This document shows positions 1 to 8,958 of a stretch of DNA of 64,000 nt, in pieces (the stretch's first letter is position 1; every line of letters begins with the position of its first letter). The translations under genes were made by a program, and so were the position numbers. The DNA comes from Bdellovibrionota bacterium. GTDB taxonomy: Bacteria > Bdellovibrionota_C > UBA2361 > JAFLCA01. A model generated the notes under the pieces. It worked only from the letters and a program-made list of their open reading frames with translations, was not told the DNA's origin and searched no databases. Location: positions 1,553,556-1,617,555 of the forward strand of contig CP129486.1 of assembly GCA_030584005.1 (NCBI GenBank), written 5' to 3'.

Positions 1-7
1 GGGGGCG

Positions 8-1696
8 GTGCTGGCAGCCATTTCAGAGGTGCGCGCGGCCGCTTTTTCTGCCGAACGCACCCCCGTGCGTTCTCAGCGTGATGCGGTTCTGGTCAAGAGA
101 TCAGGCAGTATCGATTCAGGAGTGGCCAAAGTGGGGCCCTCGCCGTTGGCCCATCGTACCGAGAAAAAGGCCAGCGAGAGCGAGCCCGAAGAGGCGACGT
201 TGACGGCGAAGGGCAACCTGCGCATGTTGATAGGAGGCGTCGGATTTCTGGTGCTCGCGGCGATCATTGGGAGCCAGCTTTTCGGGGATGGCGGGAAGCC
301 CGCCCCGACGAGGCCGGCTGCAACATCGCCCGATGGTTTGGTGAATGAGGAGCTGCAGACCGCCATAAACATTGTTGAGGAGACCGATGTGGAGCTGGCC
401 GAAAAAGCGGCACAGATAGACAAGATCGTAAGTTCCGATGATCCGATCGCCCATGCCGCTCTGGTGCGTGCGGCCATGGAGGCGAAATCAGAAAAGATGC
501 GACTTTTGGCGGAGCAGGCGATTATCGACCGTGCGCGCCGCTTGGGACTGCTGCGGAGCAGCGAGCAGGTGCGGCAGTGGCTCCGTACCGTTCGTACAGA
601 GAGCATCCCCTCATATTACGAGCCTATCCTGCAATCACTGGATCTGACTTTGCCGATGGAGGCAAGAAATCAGACCCTGCGTCAGGCCTATCCGTCTAAT
701 CCGCTCCTGGTGCTGCGTCTCTCAGCGAGCATGGCGCTCGACTCAAAGAAATTAACCGACTATCAGGAGATCCTGGCGCAGTTGGTGGGGGATTCGCTGA
801 AACTAGAAGACGCTCCGCAGCATTCTACCCTTGCCCTTATCCTGGCTCACCCGGAACTTGCGCTGGTGTACGCAGACGACGTAATTCAAAACCGTGCGTC
901 GCTCCCTGACAATGACATTCTGTGGTTGTTGAAACTTCTCATCGACCGCAATGACCCCAACGTGAGACCGATCTCAAGCCTGGCCGTCGAACGGGGGGTT
1001 CTGACGCCGATGCGTTCATTATTTGTGTCGTATGTGCGTGATCGCGCGGACCTTGAACCTGCAGTCATCGCAGCATTGGTGCGGGCTTCTGCAGGAGTGG
1101 TGCGGAGTCAGGATGTGGCGAGTTTTGGCCGCTGGTACGATGTGGAAGCGGAGAAAGTGCTCTTAGCGGTAGCTGCAGATTTAGAAGATCCCAACCTCGC
1201 CGTGGAGGTATTCGATACACTTGCTGGTAAGAGCTTGACCGTCCAGCCTTCCAAGGATCTATCGGACTGGGTTCGCACCTTTGCCTGGGATGACCGGGGA
1301 AAGTTTACCCGGCTCATAGGGCTCTTAGGGCATCCTACGCTGGCTGCGAAGGAGGCGATTGTGGCCGAGTTCTCTGTGGTAGACGAGTTCAGCAAGGATC
1401 GCCGCCTTATGGATATCTTGCTGAGCTCCGACATTGCGGTGGTTGTCGATCAGGTGCTCTCTCGATATGGTGGCTCGATGGGTGTGAGCTCTATGCTGAG
1501 GCTGCTTGGCAATCCTGACCCGCAGATTCGTATGACGGCAATCCAGGCATTAAAGGAATCTCGCGATATAGGAGTTGCCAAGATCATCATCGACCACTAT
1601 GAGAGGGAAAAGGACCCTGCCGTTCGTGAGGCGTACAAACAGCAGTTCTGGTTTATCCAGCAGCGGGAGCGGGAAGGAGCCTCAGCGACTCAGTAG
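8..1696 (+). CDS. Membrane-anchored HEAT-repeat-like protein, 5' end probably outside window
   Basis: The reading frame is open to the window edge, so the GTG at 8 is only the first available start and the protein may be truncated. After a charged, polar N-terminal part (about residues 1-72) there is one hydrophobic segment (about 74-92, from MLIGGVGFLVLAAIIG to the Gly-rich GDGGK), then a large soluble, probably periplasmic, helical domain of about 470 residues. The last 80 residues (LLGNPDPQIRMTAIQAL and following) look like HEAT/armadillo repeats, a protein-interaction fold. No catalytic motif is visible. The thioredoxin-fold lipoprotein gene follows 68 bases downstream on the same strand. 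Function unknown. Confidence 0.7.
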   Translation: MLAAISEVRAAAFSAERTPVRSQRDAVLVKRSGSIDSGVAKVGPSPLAHRTEKKASESEPEEATLTAKGNLRMLIGGVGFLVLAAIIGSQLFGDGGKPAPTRPAATSPDGLVNEELQTAINIVEETDVELAEKAAQIDKIVSSDDPIAHAALVRAAMEAKSEKMRLLAEQAIIDRARRLGLLRSSEQVRQWLRTVRTESIPSYYEPILQSLDLTLPMEARNQTLRQAYPSNPLLVLRLSASMALDSKKLTDYQEILAQLVGDSLKLEDAPQHSTLALILAHPELALVYADDVIQNRASLPDNDILWLLKLLIDRNDPNVRPISSLAVERGVLTPMRSLFVSYVRDRADLEPAVIAALVRASAGVVRSQDVASFGRWYDVEAEKVLLAVAADLEDPNLAVEVFDTLAGKSLTVQPSKDLSDWVRTFAWDDRGKFTRLIGLLGHPTLAAKEAIVAEFSVVDEFSKDRRLMDILLSSDIAVVVDQVLSRYGGSMGVSSMLRLLGNPDPQIRMTAIQALKESRDIGVAKIIIDHYEREKDPAVREAYKQQFWFIQQREREGASATQ

Positions 1697-1764
1697 TACC
1701 GACATGCCTGGCGCGTACCTACCTCGGATCGCAGCTTGATTTGCTCAATCATGGAGTAAGAATT

Positions 1765-2271
1765 ATGAAAGCGCTTATGCGGAAGACCATCGTATTGATG
1801 GTGTTACTTTCTCTGTGCGGGTGCGCGGGCAACTCGCGCGCCAAAAAATTAGTGGGATCTCCCGCACCGTATGCCCATATGACCATGTTCGACGGCTCCA
1901 TCCAGGTGCTGGATCAGGCCAAGGGCAAGGTGGCCGTCGTGGCTTTTTGGTCCTCATGGTGCAACAACTCACGACCGGTGGTTGAAGAGCTAAATGAATT
2001 TGCAAAGACGGCACGGAATCGCCACAAGTTCGTAGTCTATGCGGTGAGTTTAGATAAGAGCGAGGATTACGAAGCACTGAAGGAGAAAATCGTGTATCGC
2101 AAGCTCGACTCCGTGCAACATGTGTTTTCAGGGAACGAAGGCTATGACGAGCTATTCATGGCATTCCATGGAGACACTTTCCCCCTCGTGATCGTCATTG
2201 ACCAGAAAGGGGTAGTGCGCGCGGTAGGGGAGGATGCGGAAACCGCTCTGGCCATCCTGCGCACTCTTTAA
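1765..2271 (+). CDS. TlpA/thioredoxin-fold lipoprotein with a monothiol CNNS site
   Basis: The ATG at 1765 has a good ribosome site (GGAG at 1753-1756) and begins a lipoprotein signal peptide ending in the lipobox LCGC (Cys20). The mature part is a thioredoxin/TlpA fold: VAVVAFWSSWCNNSRPV around residues 57-73, and a cis-Pro region near FPLVIVIDQKG. TlpA/ResA proteins normally carry WCxxC and reduce disulfides, for example in cytochrome c maturation. Here the second Cys is Ser (W65-C66-N67-N68-S69), so classical disulfide exchange is unlikely and a monothiol or non-catalytic role is more plausible. No cytochrome maturation genes are nearby. Confidence 0.85.
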   Translation: MKALMRKTIVLMVLLSLCGCAGNSRAKKLVGSPAPYAHMTMFDGSIQVLDQAKGKVAVVAFWSSWCNNSRPVVEELNEFAKTARNRHKFVVYAVSLDKSEDYEALKEKIVYRKLDSVQHVFSGNEGYDELFMAFHGDTFPLVIVIDQKGVVRAVGEDAETALAILRTL

Positions 2272-2458
2272 CAGCACTGGCGCATGAAGCCGAACCCAGC
2301 CGGCGTCAGTGGCCTGGGCAGAAGACAAAGTGAACCTGCGCCAGGCACTCGGAGCGTGACCTTGCACAGCAGCTCGGCTGATTCCACCGTGTTTCCAGCC
2401 CTTCTGCAGGCTTAGACCATAATGCACGGTGAACCTATTTGACGGTGAACCGTTTCCC

Positions 2459-4387
2459 TTACCGAGAGGACAGCGCTTTTTCGATCCAGCCAATGAGCCG
2501 AGCATGCTGCAGTGCAGCATCCGCCCGGTCGGCATTCCCTGCATGGGTGGATCCATCGCTCAAGAATAACAGCGCCGATGCAGCTGCGGGTGCCTTTTCC
2601 CTGGCCGAAGCCAGGAACGTTGCAACATCAGCTAACGATATCAGTTCGTCAGCGGTAGAAACACTGATCACACTTGCTGGCAGCGCGCCTTTGTGAAGGG
2701 AGCGCAATGGGCATAGTGTCTCGCGGCTTCCTGGCGTCCCTGCCCACTCACGCCACTCCTGGACTGGGAGTGAGTCGGCTGGCTGGGAGGTCAAGGAGAG
2801 CAGGGGAGCCTCTAGTACGAGTCCGGCCAAGCGGGATGGCCGGCGTATGGCCAGGTGCGTTGCAAGTATGGCCCCAGCACTGCGACCCCATATGACGAGC
2901 AGCGGGTACTCCTGATAGAGCGAGGAGATGAGTGTATCGAGGGATATAAGTGCCCGCTCCTTTCGTTCATACACGGAGCCCTCTTCACTGAACAGGCCAT
3001 CAGCTTGGCTGAGCAACACCCCCACGGCGATGTTACGCCGCAGCAATACCTCCCACTCCGCTCTTAAATTGAGAGCAGGAACCTGCTCATAGGCACCGTA
3101 GACATACAGCACAAGGCCATGCTGTCTCTGCGGTGGCTCGATAATCAGCGCTGCAGCCGAAGTCGTATGAGCGCTGTCGTTGGTTCGCAAAAATACCCTA
3201 TACAGCGGGGGCCGATGCTCCACGCGCTCTATCGCCCAGCCATGTGGCGCAACGGTAGTGATCGACGAGATGTGGCCGCTAAGACCCTGGAAGCGGAAGG
3301 TGAAGCGCCCGTTAGAGGCCGCAAGTAATGTGAGATCCCCTGCCTCCTCAGTCAGTCGCACCGGGGAATAGTGATCATCGGTCGGACCCCCAATCCATAG
3401 GAAATGTGCATTGATCGATTCGGTGATCACCGTGGGGGCTTGGGCTGCGTAAGGCAGCACGTAGCGAATTCGATGACCGGTTGGGGCGCGGAAACGTGTA
3501 CGCGATTGTCCCGGCGCCTGGATCTCAATGACCCTTTTGTGCGAGTGCAGGAGCAGCGATGCATCATCAGCGATTACATCGACAAGCGGCGACGAATCCC
3601 GATAGACAACGCTGCAAGCGGAGTCTCTCCAGCCGCAGCGCAGCAGCTTCGCCTCCTCGCGCCCCAAATTGATTACATAGGCCGCGCTTTCTGTTGCCTC
3701 GGCGATCGTCAGAAATTGTCGCGATGGCGCACCGTCATCGATCTGCGCGGCCATCCAACCGGATCCATCAGACTTGCGCTGCAGCCTCCAAAGATCAGGA
3801 ACACCACCGTCCGCTTTGACGGTCACCAGCAGCTCTGCTCCCCGTGGAGACCAGCGCGCATCATAGATGCTCGCCGTGAGCACTCTTTGCGGAGGGGTGC
3901 TCACCCCGTTGGATATGAAGAGCCCCTCTGGGTGGCCTTGTAGCGGGGAGAAGCTGAAGGCAAGTGCTTCCCCCCTTTTTGACGGCCGCAGCAGATCAAG
4001 GGCGAGCGATGGATGCTCTGGGAACCAGCGATTGAGGTCGAGGATGTCAGTAGTGCCTCGGGGACCTTGACTGGCTACCACCAGGTGACGGGAGCCTTTG
4101 GGCCGGTAGATCACAAGCTCGCTCTGTGCCGAGCGAGGTGTGGGGATGCTGTTTGAGAGTTCCAGGAGAGTGCGCTGGTGCTCCCCAATCGATTGCAGGT
4201 GACGCTGTAGCCATTGATCCCCAAAGATCCGTTCTTGATAAAGGTAACGTAGGGAAGCCTCCGTCATTCTGTCAGTGCTTGGATCCGAGCTCGGGACAAG
4301 CAGCTCCAATGGCGGACGCGGGGAGCGTTCAGGGGGGGAGGCACAGCCACTTGCGACGATAAGAGCGAAGGCAAGCGAGACCAGCAA
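2459..4387 (-). CDS. Divergent S9 (prolyl oligopeptidase-like) alpha/beta-hydrolase, likely lipoprotein
   Basis: This is a two-domain protein: an N-terminal region of beta-propeller-like repeats and a C-terminal alpha/beta-hydrolase of the S9 peptidase type (LVLYVYGAYEQ, then the nucleophile elbow GRSAG). Counted from the start used here, the likely triad is Ser503, Asp580 (TADE) and His615 (STHAGN). The RGGG loop typical of oligopeptidase B is missing, so peptidase activity is uncertain. The N-terminus is ambiguous. The frame runs upstream through a dispersed repeat (4420-4570) and even through tRNA-Leu, which cannot be coding. I chose the TTG at 4387, just after AGAGGAGG, giving a signal ending in the lipobox ASGC. 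An ATG at 4525 is possible but lies inside the repeat and lacks a ribosome site. Confidence 0.75.
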   Translation of the reverse strand: MLVSLAFALIVASGCASPPERSPRPPLELLVPSSDPSTDRMTEASLRYLYQERIFGDQWLQRHLQSIGEHQRTLLELSNSIPTPRSAQSELVIYRPKGSRHLVVASQGPRGTTDILDLNRWFPEHPSLALDLLRPSKRGEALAFSFSPLQGHPEGLFISNGVSTPPQRVLTASIYDARWSPRGAELLVTVKADGGVPDLWRLQRKSDGSGWMAAQIDDGAPSRQFLTIAEATESAAYVINLGREEAKLLRCGWRDSACSVVYRDSSPLVDVIADDASLLLHSHKRVIEIQAPGQSRTRFRAPTGHRIRYVLPYAAQAPTVITESINAHFLWIGGPTDDHYSPVRLTEEAGDLTLLAASNGRFTFRFQGLSGHISSITTVAPHGWAIERVEHRPPLYRVFLRTNDSAHTTSAAALIIEPPQRQHGLVLYVYGAYEQVPALNLRAEWEVLLRRNIAVGVLLSQADGLFSEEGSVYERKERALISLDTLISSLYQEYPLLVIWGRSAGAILATHLAIRRPSRLAGLVLEAPLLSLTSQPADSLPVQEWREWAGTPGSRETLCPLRSLHKGALPASVISVSTADELISLADVATFLASAREKAPAAASALLFLSDGSTHAGNADRADAALQHARLIGWIEKALSSR

Positions 4388-4419
4388 GCCTCCTCTATAG
4401 GTGATTGCAGGAAAACCTT

Positions 4420-4570
4420 TCTTGGCATTACTGAGGCCGCTCCAAGTTTTGACGGGGCCCCTGAGGACTCCATCAAAACGTCGCTTCCACGGCCTCGCCA
4501 ATGGCTCGGTAGTGGCGGCGGCCATCCGTGGCCGCCCTAGAAGTGGTTTCAAAAAGGTATCTATCAATCC
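4420..4570. repeat. Mosaic palindromic repeat, copy A
   Basis: This stretch matches the composite repeat at 29.3-29.5 kb module for module: CTTGGCATT, then a hairpin from GTTTTGACGG to CCATCAAAAC, then CGTCGCTTCCACGGCCTCGC, then a GCGGCCA-TCCG-TGGCCGC hairpin, then CCTAGAAGTGGTTTCA followed by AAAGGTAT. The TAGGGATACGCTG module present in the other copies is absent here, and the right arm of the CCTAGAAGTGG palindrome is decayed. It lies between tRNA-Leu and the S9 hydrolase, overlapping the region where that gene's start must be. Confidence 0.75.
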
Positions 4571-4594
4571 ACGGCCGGGAGGGCTGGCGGGAAT

Positions 4595-4675
4595 GCGGGA
4601 GGGGGGACTTGAACCCCCAAGCCGTGAGGCACCAGATCCTAAGTCTGGCGTGTCTGCCAATTCCACCACTCCCGC
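4595..4675 (-). tRNA. tRNA-Leu(UAG)
   Basis: The minus strand reads GCGGGAGTGGTGGAATTGG at its 5' end. The acceptor pair GCGGGAG/CTCCCGC is perfect. The anticodon arm is CCAGA-CTTAGGA-TCTGG with anticodon TAG. A long variable arm typical of tRNA-Leu and a T-arm with GGTTCAAGTCC follow. The length is 81 bases. CCA is not encoded. Confidence 0.96.
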
Positions 4676-4974
4676 CCATCCAAGAACCTGAAAACAATAG
4701 CGGGAAATAGGGCACATCGCAAACTGCAGTGTGCCAGATGGGCAGGGAATCGCATGCAGCGCATATGCAAAGGCTTCCGAATTGTGCTATGGAACGGCGG
4801 TATTTTATTACCCCTGATCTCGATGCTGCCCCCCGATTGGGTGTCCTCGGAGGATAACGCTGCAGAGGATGCATAGAGGTGGAGCGGGGGCAGCGTGTAG
4901 GATCTGGTGTGATTGCCGCGTAGTGTTGGGGGTAAAGTGTGTTGGCGGCGCCCCGCGAGCGATGAGGAATTATT

Positions 4975-6324
4975 ATGTCTGAGCAGTCGGCTGTTGAAAC
5001 GGTGGATGAGGTTACAAGGCGGGTTAAAGTCACTATCCCGGCAGCTACTGTGGCCAAGGAGGTGAGTAATGCCCTCTCTGAGCTTGAACGCAGTGTCAAG
5101 ATTAAGGGGTTTCGTCCCGGTAAGGCTCCCCGTGCGATGGTGGAGAAGCTGCATGGCGAGAGTGTGCGCTCGGATGTGACCAGCCGCCTCATGCAGGACT
5201 CACTGCGTTCCATCATTACTCAGAATAACCTCAGCGTGGTAGGGAGCCCGGAAATCAGCGATTTCAAGGCAGTTCCGGACAGCGATCTGGAGTTCACCGC
5301 CCACTTTGAGGTGTTTCCATCACCTGCGATATCTGGGTACGAGCAGTTCAAAGTTTCCATCCCACGTCGAGCGGTTGCTGATACTGATGTCGATGAAGTC
5401 TTGGAGCAGCTCCGTAAGTCAAAGGGGCAGCCACAGAAGCTGGCATTCCGCAATACCGCGCAGAATGGCGATCTTCTCGATCTCTCTATTGCGGTGACTG
5501 TGGAGGGCCAAGAGCCTGCTCGTCCCGAACCCGCCGTGATCCAACTCGGGGAGGGCAAGCTTCCAGCCGAAGTTGAAAAGGATCTCGTGGGGTTAGAGGT
5601 GGGGTATGGAAAGGAGGTAACGGTCACACTGCCCGCGGACCACCAGAGCCCTGAACTGCAAGGGAAGGCCGTCACCTACAAGGTCACCTTGAATTCTCTC
5701 TCCGAGCTGGTGCTGCCGAATCTGGACGATGAGTTTGCTAAAGCGGTGGGAATCGGTGCAGAGACCCTTTTAGAGCTGCGCATGAAGATCCGTGAGCGGC
5801 TCGAACAGGATCAACAATCAGGTAAACAGAACGATATTCAGGCGGCTGTGCTCGATCAGCTCTCCGCCCAGCATACATTCAAGATTCCGCAGTCTCTGAT
5901 TGATGACGAGATTAGAAATCTATTGGTACGGGGAGGCTTCCTCAATCCGGATAAGATTGATGTACGGCGCATCCCAGTAGACCAGTTCCGCGAGCAGCTG
6001 GGGGAGGTTGCTGAAAAGAGGGTGCGTGGCGCGATTATTGTTGACCGCATCGCGGCCCAGGAAAGCATCAAGCCAGAGCCCGCCGATGTCGAGGCGGAGT
6101 TCCAACGCATTTCGGAGGAGCAACAGGTGCCCCTAGAGGAAGTGAAGAAGTTCTTCAGCAGTCGTGATCGTCTTTTTCCTCTGATGGTTGAGCTTACCCG
6201 TAGCAAGGTGCTCAGCTTCTTGAGCGGACGCGCTTCCGTAGAGGAAGTGGATCCCGCCTCGCTGGCTGCAGCAGAAGAGAGCGGCGCTGAGAACAAAAAG
6301 TCCTCCAAGAAGAAGAAAAGCTAA
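4975..6324 (+). CDS. tig: Trigger factor (ribosome-associated chaperone)
   Basis: At 449 residues this has the normal length for trigger factor, which binds ribosomal protein L23 at the exit tunnel and shields nascent chains. The ribosome-binding signature GFRPGKAPRAMVEK is present in the N-terminal domain (about residue 45). It is followed by the PPIase-like middle domain and the helical C-terminal chaperone domain (SLIDDEIRNLL). The tail is lysine-rich (NKKSSKKKKS). The ATG at 4975 follows GAGGAATT. The downstream neighbours clpP, clpX and lon form the classic tig-clpP-clpX-lon order. The 257-base gap to clpP suggests a separate promoter for the protease genes. Confidence 0.97.
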   Translation: MSEQSAVETVDEVTRRVKVTIPAATVAKEVSNALSELERSVKIKGFRPGKAPRAMVEKLHGESVRSDVTSRLMQDSLRSIITQNNLSVVGSPEISDFKAVPDSDLEFTAHFEVFPSPAISGYEQFKVSIPRRAVADTDVDEVLEQLRKSKGQPQKLAFRNTAQNGDLLDLSIAVTVEGQEPARPEPAVIQLGEGKLPAEVEKDLVGLEVGYGKEVTVTLPADHQSPELQGKAVTYKVTLNSLSELVLPNLDDEFAKAVGIGAETLLELRMKIRERLEQDQQSGKQNDIQAAVLDQLSAQHTFKIPQSLIDDEIRNLLVRGGFLNPDKIDVRRIPVDQFREQLGEVAEKRVRGAIIVDRIAAQESIKPEPADVEAEFQRISEEQQVPLEEVKKFFSSRDRLFPLMVELTRSKVLSFLSGRASVEEVDPASLAAAEESGAENKKSSKKKKS

Positions 6325-6581
6325 CCAGCGCGATTTTCTAAGCAATAATGGAGAGCGGATTGGCGTTCAGCAACCCTTTGCTCAAGAGGGGAACTAATTC
6401 TATAGTGTCCCGGTAGCCCTGTGGCGCGACGGAAGTGGTGCCGGGCGCAGTTAAGAAAGGTACGGTCACCTCTGGCGATGGTGACAGATCCTGGGCTCCT
6501 GCGCGTGACATATGCGCGGGTTGCCTTGATTCTAAGGCGCAGCAAGCGGTCTTAGTAGTGTTCCTTGGCGTGAGATAAACT

Positions 6582-7211
6582 ATGGATGTATCAGAAGGCG
6601 CTCAACTTATGAACTATATTCCCTACGTCATAGAGCAGACCGGAAGAGGTGAACGGTCGTATGACATTTACTCCCGGCTTCTTAAGGAACGCATCGTATT
6701 CCTCGGCAGTGAGGTCAATGATGTAGTAGCCAACCTCATTACCGCGCAGCTGCTCTTTTTAGAGAGCGAGGATCCTGAGAAGGACATTTACCTGTATATT
6801 AATTCACCCGGTGGATCGGTGAGTGCCGGGCTGGCCATTTATGACACCATGCAGTACGTGCGGCCGGACGTGGCCACCGTGTGCATAGGTCAAGCTGCCA
6901 GTATGGGGGCGGTGCTGCTTGCGGGGGGCGCCAAAGGGAAGCGGAGCGCCCTCGTGCATGCGCGCATTATGATTCATCAACCCCTGGGGGCCTTTCAGGG
7001 TCAGGCATCTGATATCGAGATTCAGGCGCGCGAGATGCTGCGAGTCAAGGCTGAAATTAACCAGATTCTGGCGCGGCATACTGCCAAGGACATTAAAACC
7101 CTTGAGAAGGACAGTGATCGTGATTTTTTCATGACCAGCTGGGAAGCCAAAGAGTATGGCCTCATTGATGAAGTATATGAACGAAGGGAGCTTGTAGCGG
7201 TGTCCAAGTAA
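6582..7211 (+). CDS. clpP: ATP-dependent Clp protease proteolytic subunit
   Basis: This is the serine peptidase that forms the two-ring degradation chamber used with ClpX. The catalytic triad is visible: Ser107 (GQAASMGA), His132 (ARIMIHQP) and Asp181 (DRDFFM), counted from the first ATG. The ATG at 6609 ([16 protein letters not shown]) would give the usual length of about 200 residues, matches the family N-terminus and has AGAAGG upstream, so it may be the real start. It lies 139 bases before clpX on the same strand. Confidence 0.97.
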   Translation: MDVSEGAQLMNYIPYVIEQTGRGERSYDIYSRLLKERIVFLGSEVNDVVANLITAQLLFLESEDPEKDIYLYINSPGGSVSAGLAIYDTMQYVRPDVATVCIGQAASMGAVLLAGGAKGKRSALVHARIMIHQPLGAFQGQASDIEIQAREMLRVKAEINQILARHTAKDIKTLEKDSDRDFFMTSWEAKEYGLIDEVYERRELVAVSK

Positions 7212-7350
7212 GCATTGGTTTAGCAGGGGCGAATTGTAGTATGATATGAGTTGTTAGGTGGAGCCCTTATAAACGAACCGCGCTGCTGCCTAAGAGCGTG
7301 GCCCAGAGGGGTTCTTTCCCCTGCACAGTTTGATGAGGAGATCGTAGATC

Positions 7351-8607
7351 GTGGCAAAGAGTGGAGATAAGGGTCGTCATTCAACGCTCCAGTGCTCATT
7401 CTGCAACCGTTCTCAGGAGGATGTGCGCAAGCTGATCTCCGGTCCTGGAGATGTGTATATCTGTGATGAGTGCGTTGACCTGTGTAATGAGATCATCGCC
7501 GAAGACACAGATAAGGAGAGCTCTCTTTCGGTGCAGTCAAAGATTCCTCGCCCGAAGGAGATCAAGTCCTATTTAGATCAGTATGTCATCGGACAGGAGC
7601 AGGCAAAACGTGCGCTCGCTGTAGCCGTTCACAACCACTACAAGCGGATAGAGGTAAAGAATGCCGATGATGTCGAGATTCAGAAGTCGAATATATTGTT
7701 AGTTGGTCCGACTGGTACTGGTAAAACGCTGCTTGCGCAGACACTTGCCAAGGTGCTGCAGGTTCCATTTACGATCGCTGATGCAACCTGTTTGACCGAG
7801 GCTGGTTACGTCGGGGAGGATGTTGAGAACATTATCCTGAATCTGCTTCAGAACGCAGATTTCGATGTGGAGCGGGCCCAGCGGGGCATCGTGTATATAG
7901 ACGAAATAGACAAGATATCCCGCAAGTCAGAGAATCCCTCGATCACCCGTGATGTCTCGGGAGAAGGGGTGCAGCAGGCCCTCCTTAAGATGCTTGAAGG
8001 CACTGTAGCCAACGTTCCACCGAAAGGGGGGCGTAAACATCCACAGCAGGAGTATGTACAGATTGATACGACGAATATTCTCTTCATCTGTGGCGGGGCG
8101 TTTGTCGGGCTTGAAGATATAATCCGGCAGAGAGTGGGGCAAAAGAAACTAGGTTTTGGTTCGGTCGCGAAGAGCGGGAGCGCCAAGGCATCGATGGCAC
8201 TGCTGCATCAGGTGCAGCCTGAAGATCTGCTTAAATTCGGCCTCATCCCTGAGTTTGTTGGCCGTTTGCCCGTTTTGGCAACGCTGGATGACCTCTCTGA
8301 GAGCGATTTGATGAGCATACTCACCGAGCCCAAGAACGCGGTAACAAAACAGTACAAGAAGCTGTTCGAATTCGAGAACGTGGACCTACGGTTCTCCGAG
8401 AGCGCCGTCCGTGCTATTGCGCGGCAGGCCATGGAGCGTAAGACCGGAGCGCGAGGGCTGCGTGCAATAATAGAATCGGTGATGTTGGATGTGATGTATG
8501 AAGTGCCATCTGACCCGGATATCAAAGAGGTGGTTGTTTCAGAGGAAACAATCCTAAAGGGCGAGAAGCCGCTGCTCGTGTACCACAATAAAGCAGAGTC
8601 AGCCTAA
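7351..8607 (+). CDS. clpX: ATP-dependent Clp protease ATP-binding subunit ClpX
   Basis: This is the AAA+ unfoldase that recognises tagged substrates and feeds them into ClpP. The N-terminal C4 zinc-binding domain uses Cys15, Cys18, Cys38 and Cys41. The Walker A motif GPTGTGKT is at 119-126 and the Walker B motif is IVYIDEID. The sensor region and the C-terminal small domain ([14 protein letters not shown]) are present. Its 418 residues are normal for the family. The start is GTG at 7351, with GAGGAG about 11 bases upstream. A weak promoter-like pair (TTGGTT at 7215, TATGAT at 7240, 19-base spacer) lies in the clpP-clpX gap, but I have low trust in it. Confidence 0.97.
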   Translation: MAKSGDKGRHSTLQCSFCNRSQEDVRKLISGPGDVYICDECVDLCNEIIAEDTDKESSLSVQSKIPRPKEIKSYLDQYVIGQEQAKRALAVAVHNHYKRIEVKNADDVEIQKSNILLVGPTGTGKTLLAQTLAKVLQVPFTIADATCLTEAGYVGEDVENIILNLLQNADFDVERAQRGIVYIDEIDKISRKSENPSITRDVSGEGVQQALLKMLEGTVANVPPKGGRKHPQQEYVQIDTTNILFICGGAFVGLEDIIRQRVGQKKLGFGSVAKSGSAKASMALLHQVQPEDLLKFGLIPEFVGRLPVLATLDDLSESDLMSILTEPKNAVTKQYKKLFEFENVDLRFSESAVRAIARQAMERKTGARGLRAIIESVMLDVMYEVPSDPDIKEVVVSEETILKGEKPLLVYHNKAESA

Positions 8608-8958
8608 ACTGCCTTGACGGGCCATATAACGTTGCGCGCCGCACCTTTCCCTCTCCGGGTGCGTTTCGGTCCAATATCGCGGCGTGTCGTTGATTTATTT
8701 GTTTCGGGTTCTTGGTATCCGCGCAGCGCATGCTTAACATTCTCTTATATTGTGATTTTCTTACCCCTCGTTTAGCATCCTAAATGTGGCGAAGAACTTC
8801 GCAGTCGTAGTGTCCTTTAGTGTTTCTAAAGGGTTAGCTGACATCTACTGGTCCTTCCGCAAGTGCCAGCTGTGTTGAGTAGCGTTGTTTGTTTTCGTGT
8901 TTGACCTAGGCTGAACTGCCAGGGTTGACCTAATAGCGAGAGGTTTCTGAATCCTTTT
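8608..8958. other. 351-base non-coding leader between clpX and lon
   Basis: No plausible gene is present. Two small inverted repeats are visible: GCGAAG-AA-CTTCGC at 8789-8802 and CCTTTAG-TGTTT-CTAAAGG at 8814-8832. Neither has a T-tract, so they are not convincing terminators. lon is commonly heat-shock controlled, so this long leader may hold its promoter, but I could not identify a clear heat-shock or housekeeping promoter by eye. Confidence 0.4.

Noticed and set aside
4388..4717. N-terminal extension of the S9 hydrolase frame to 4717
   Set aside because: It would read through the complete tRNA-Leu gene and a dispersed intergenic repeat.
7215..7245. Housekeeping promoter for clpX (TTGGTT and TATGAT)
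   Set aside because: The 19-base spacer and weak -35 make it no better than chance. It is mentioned in the clpX entry but not listed as a feature.
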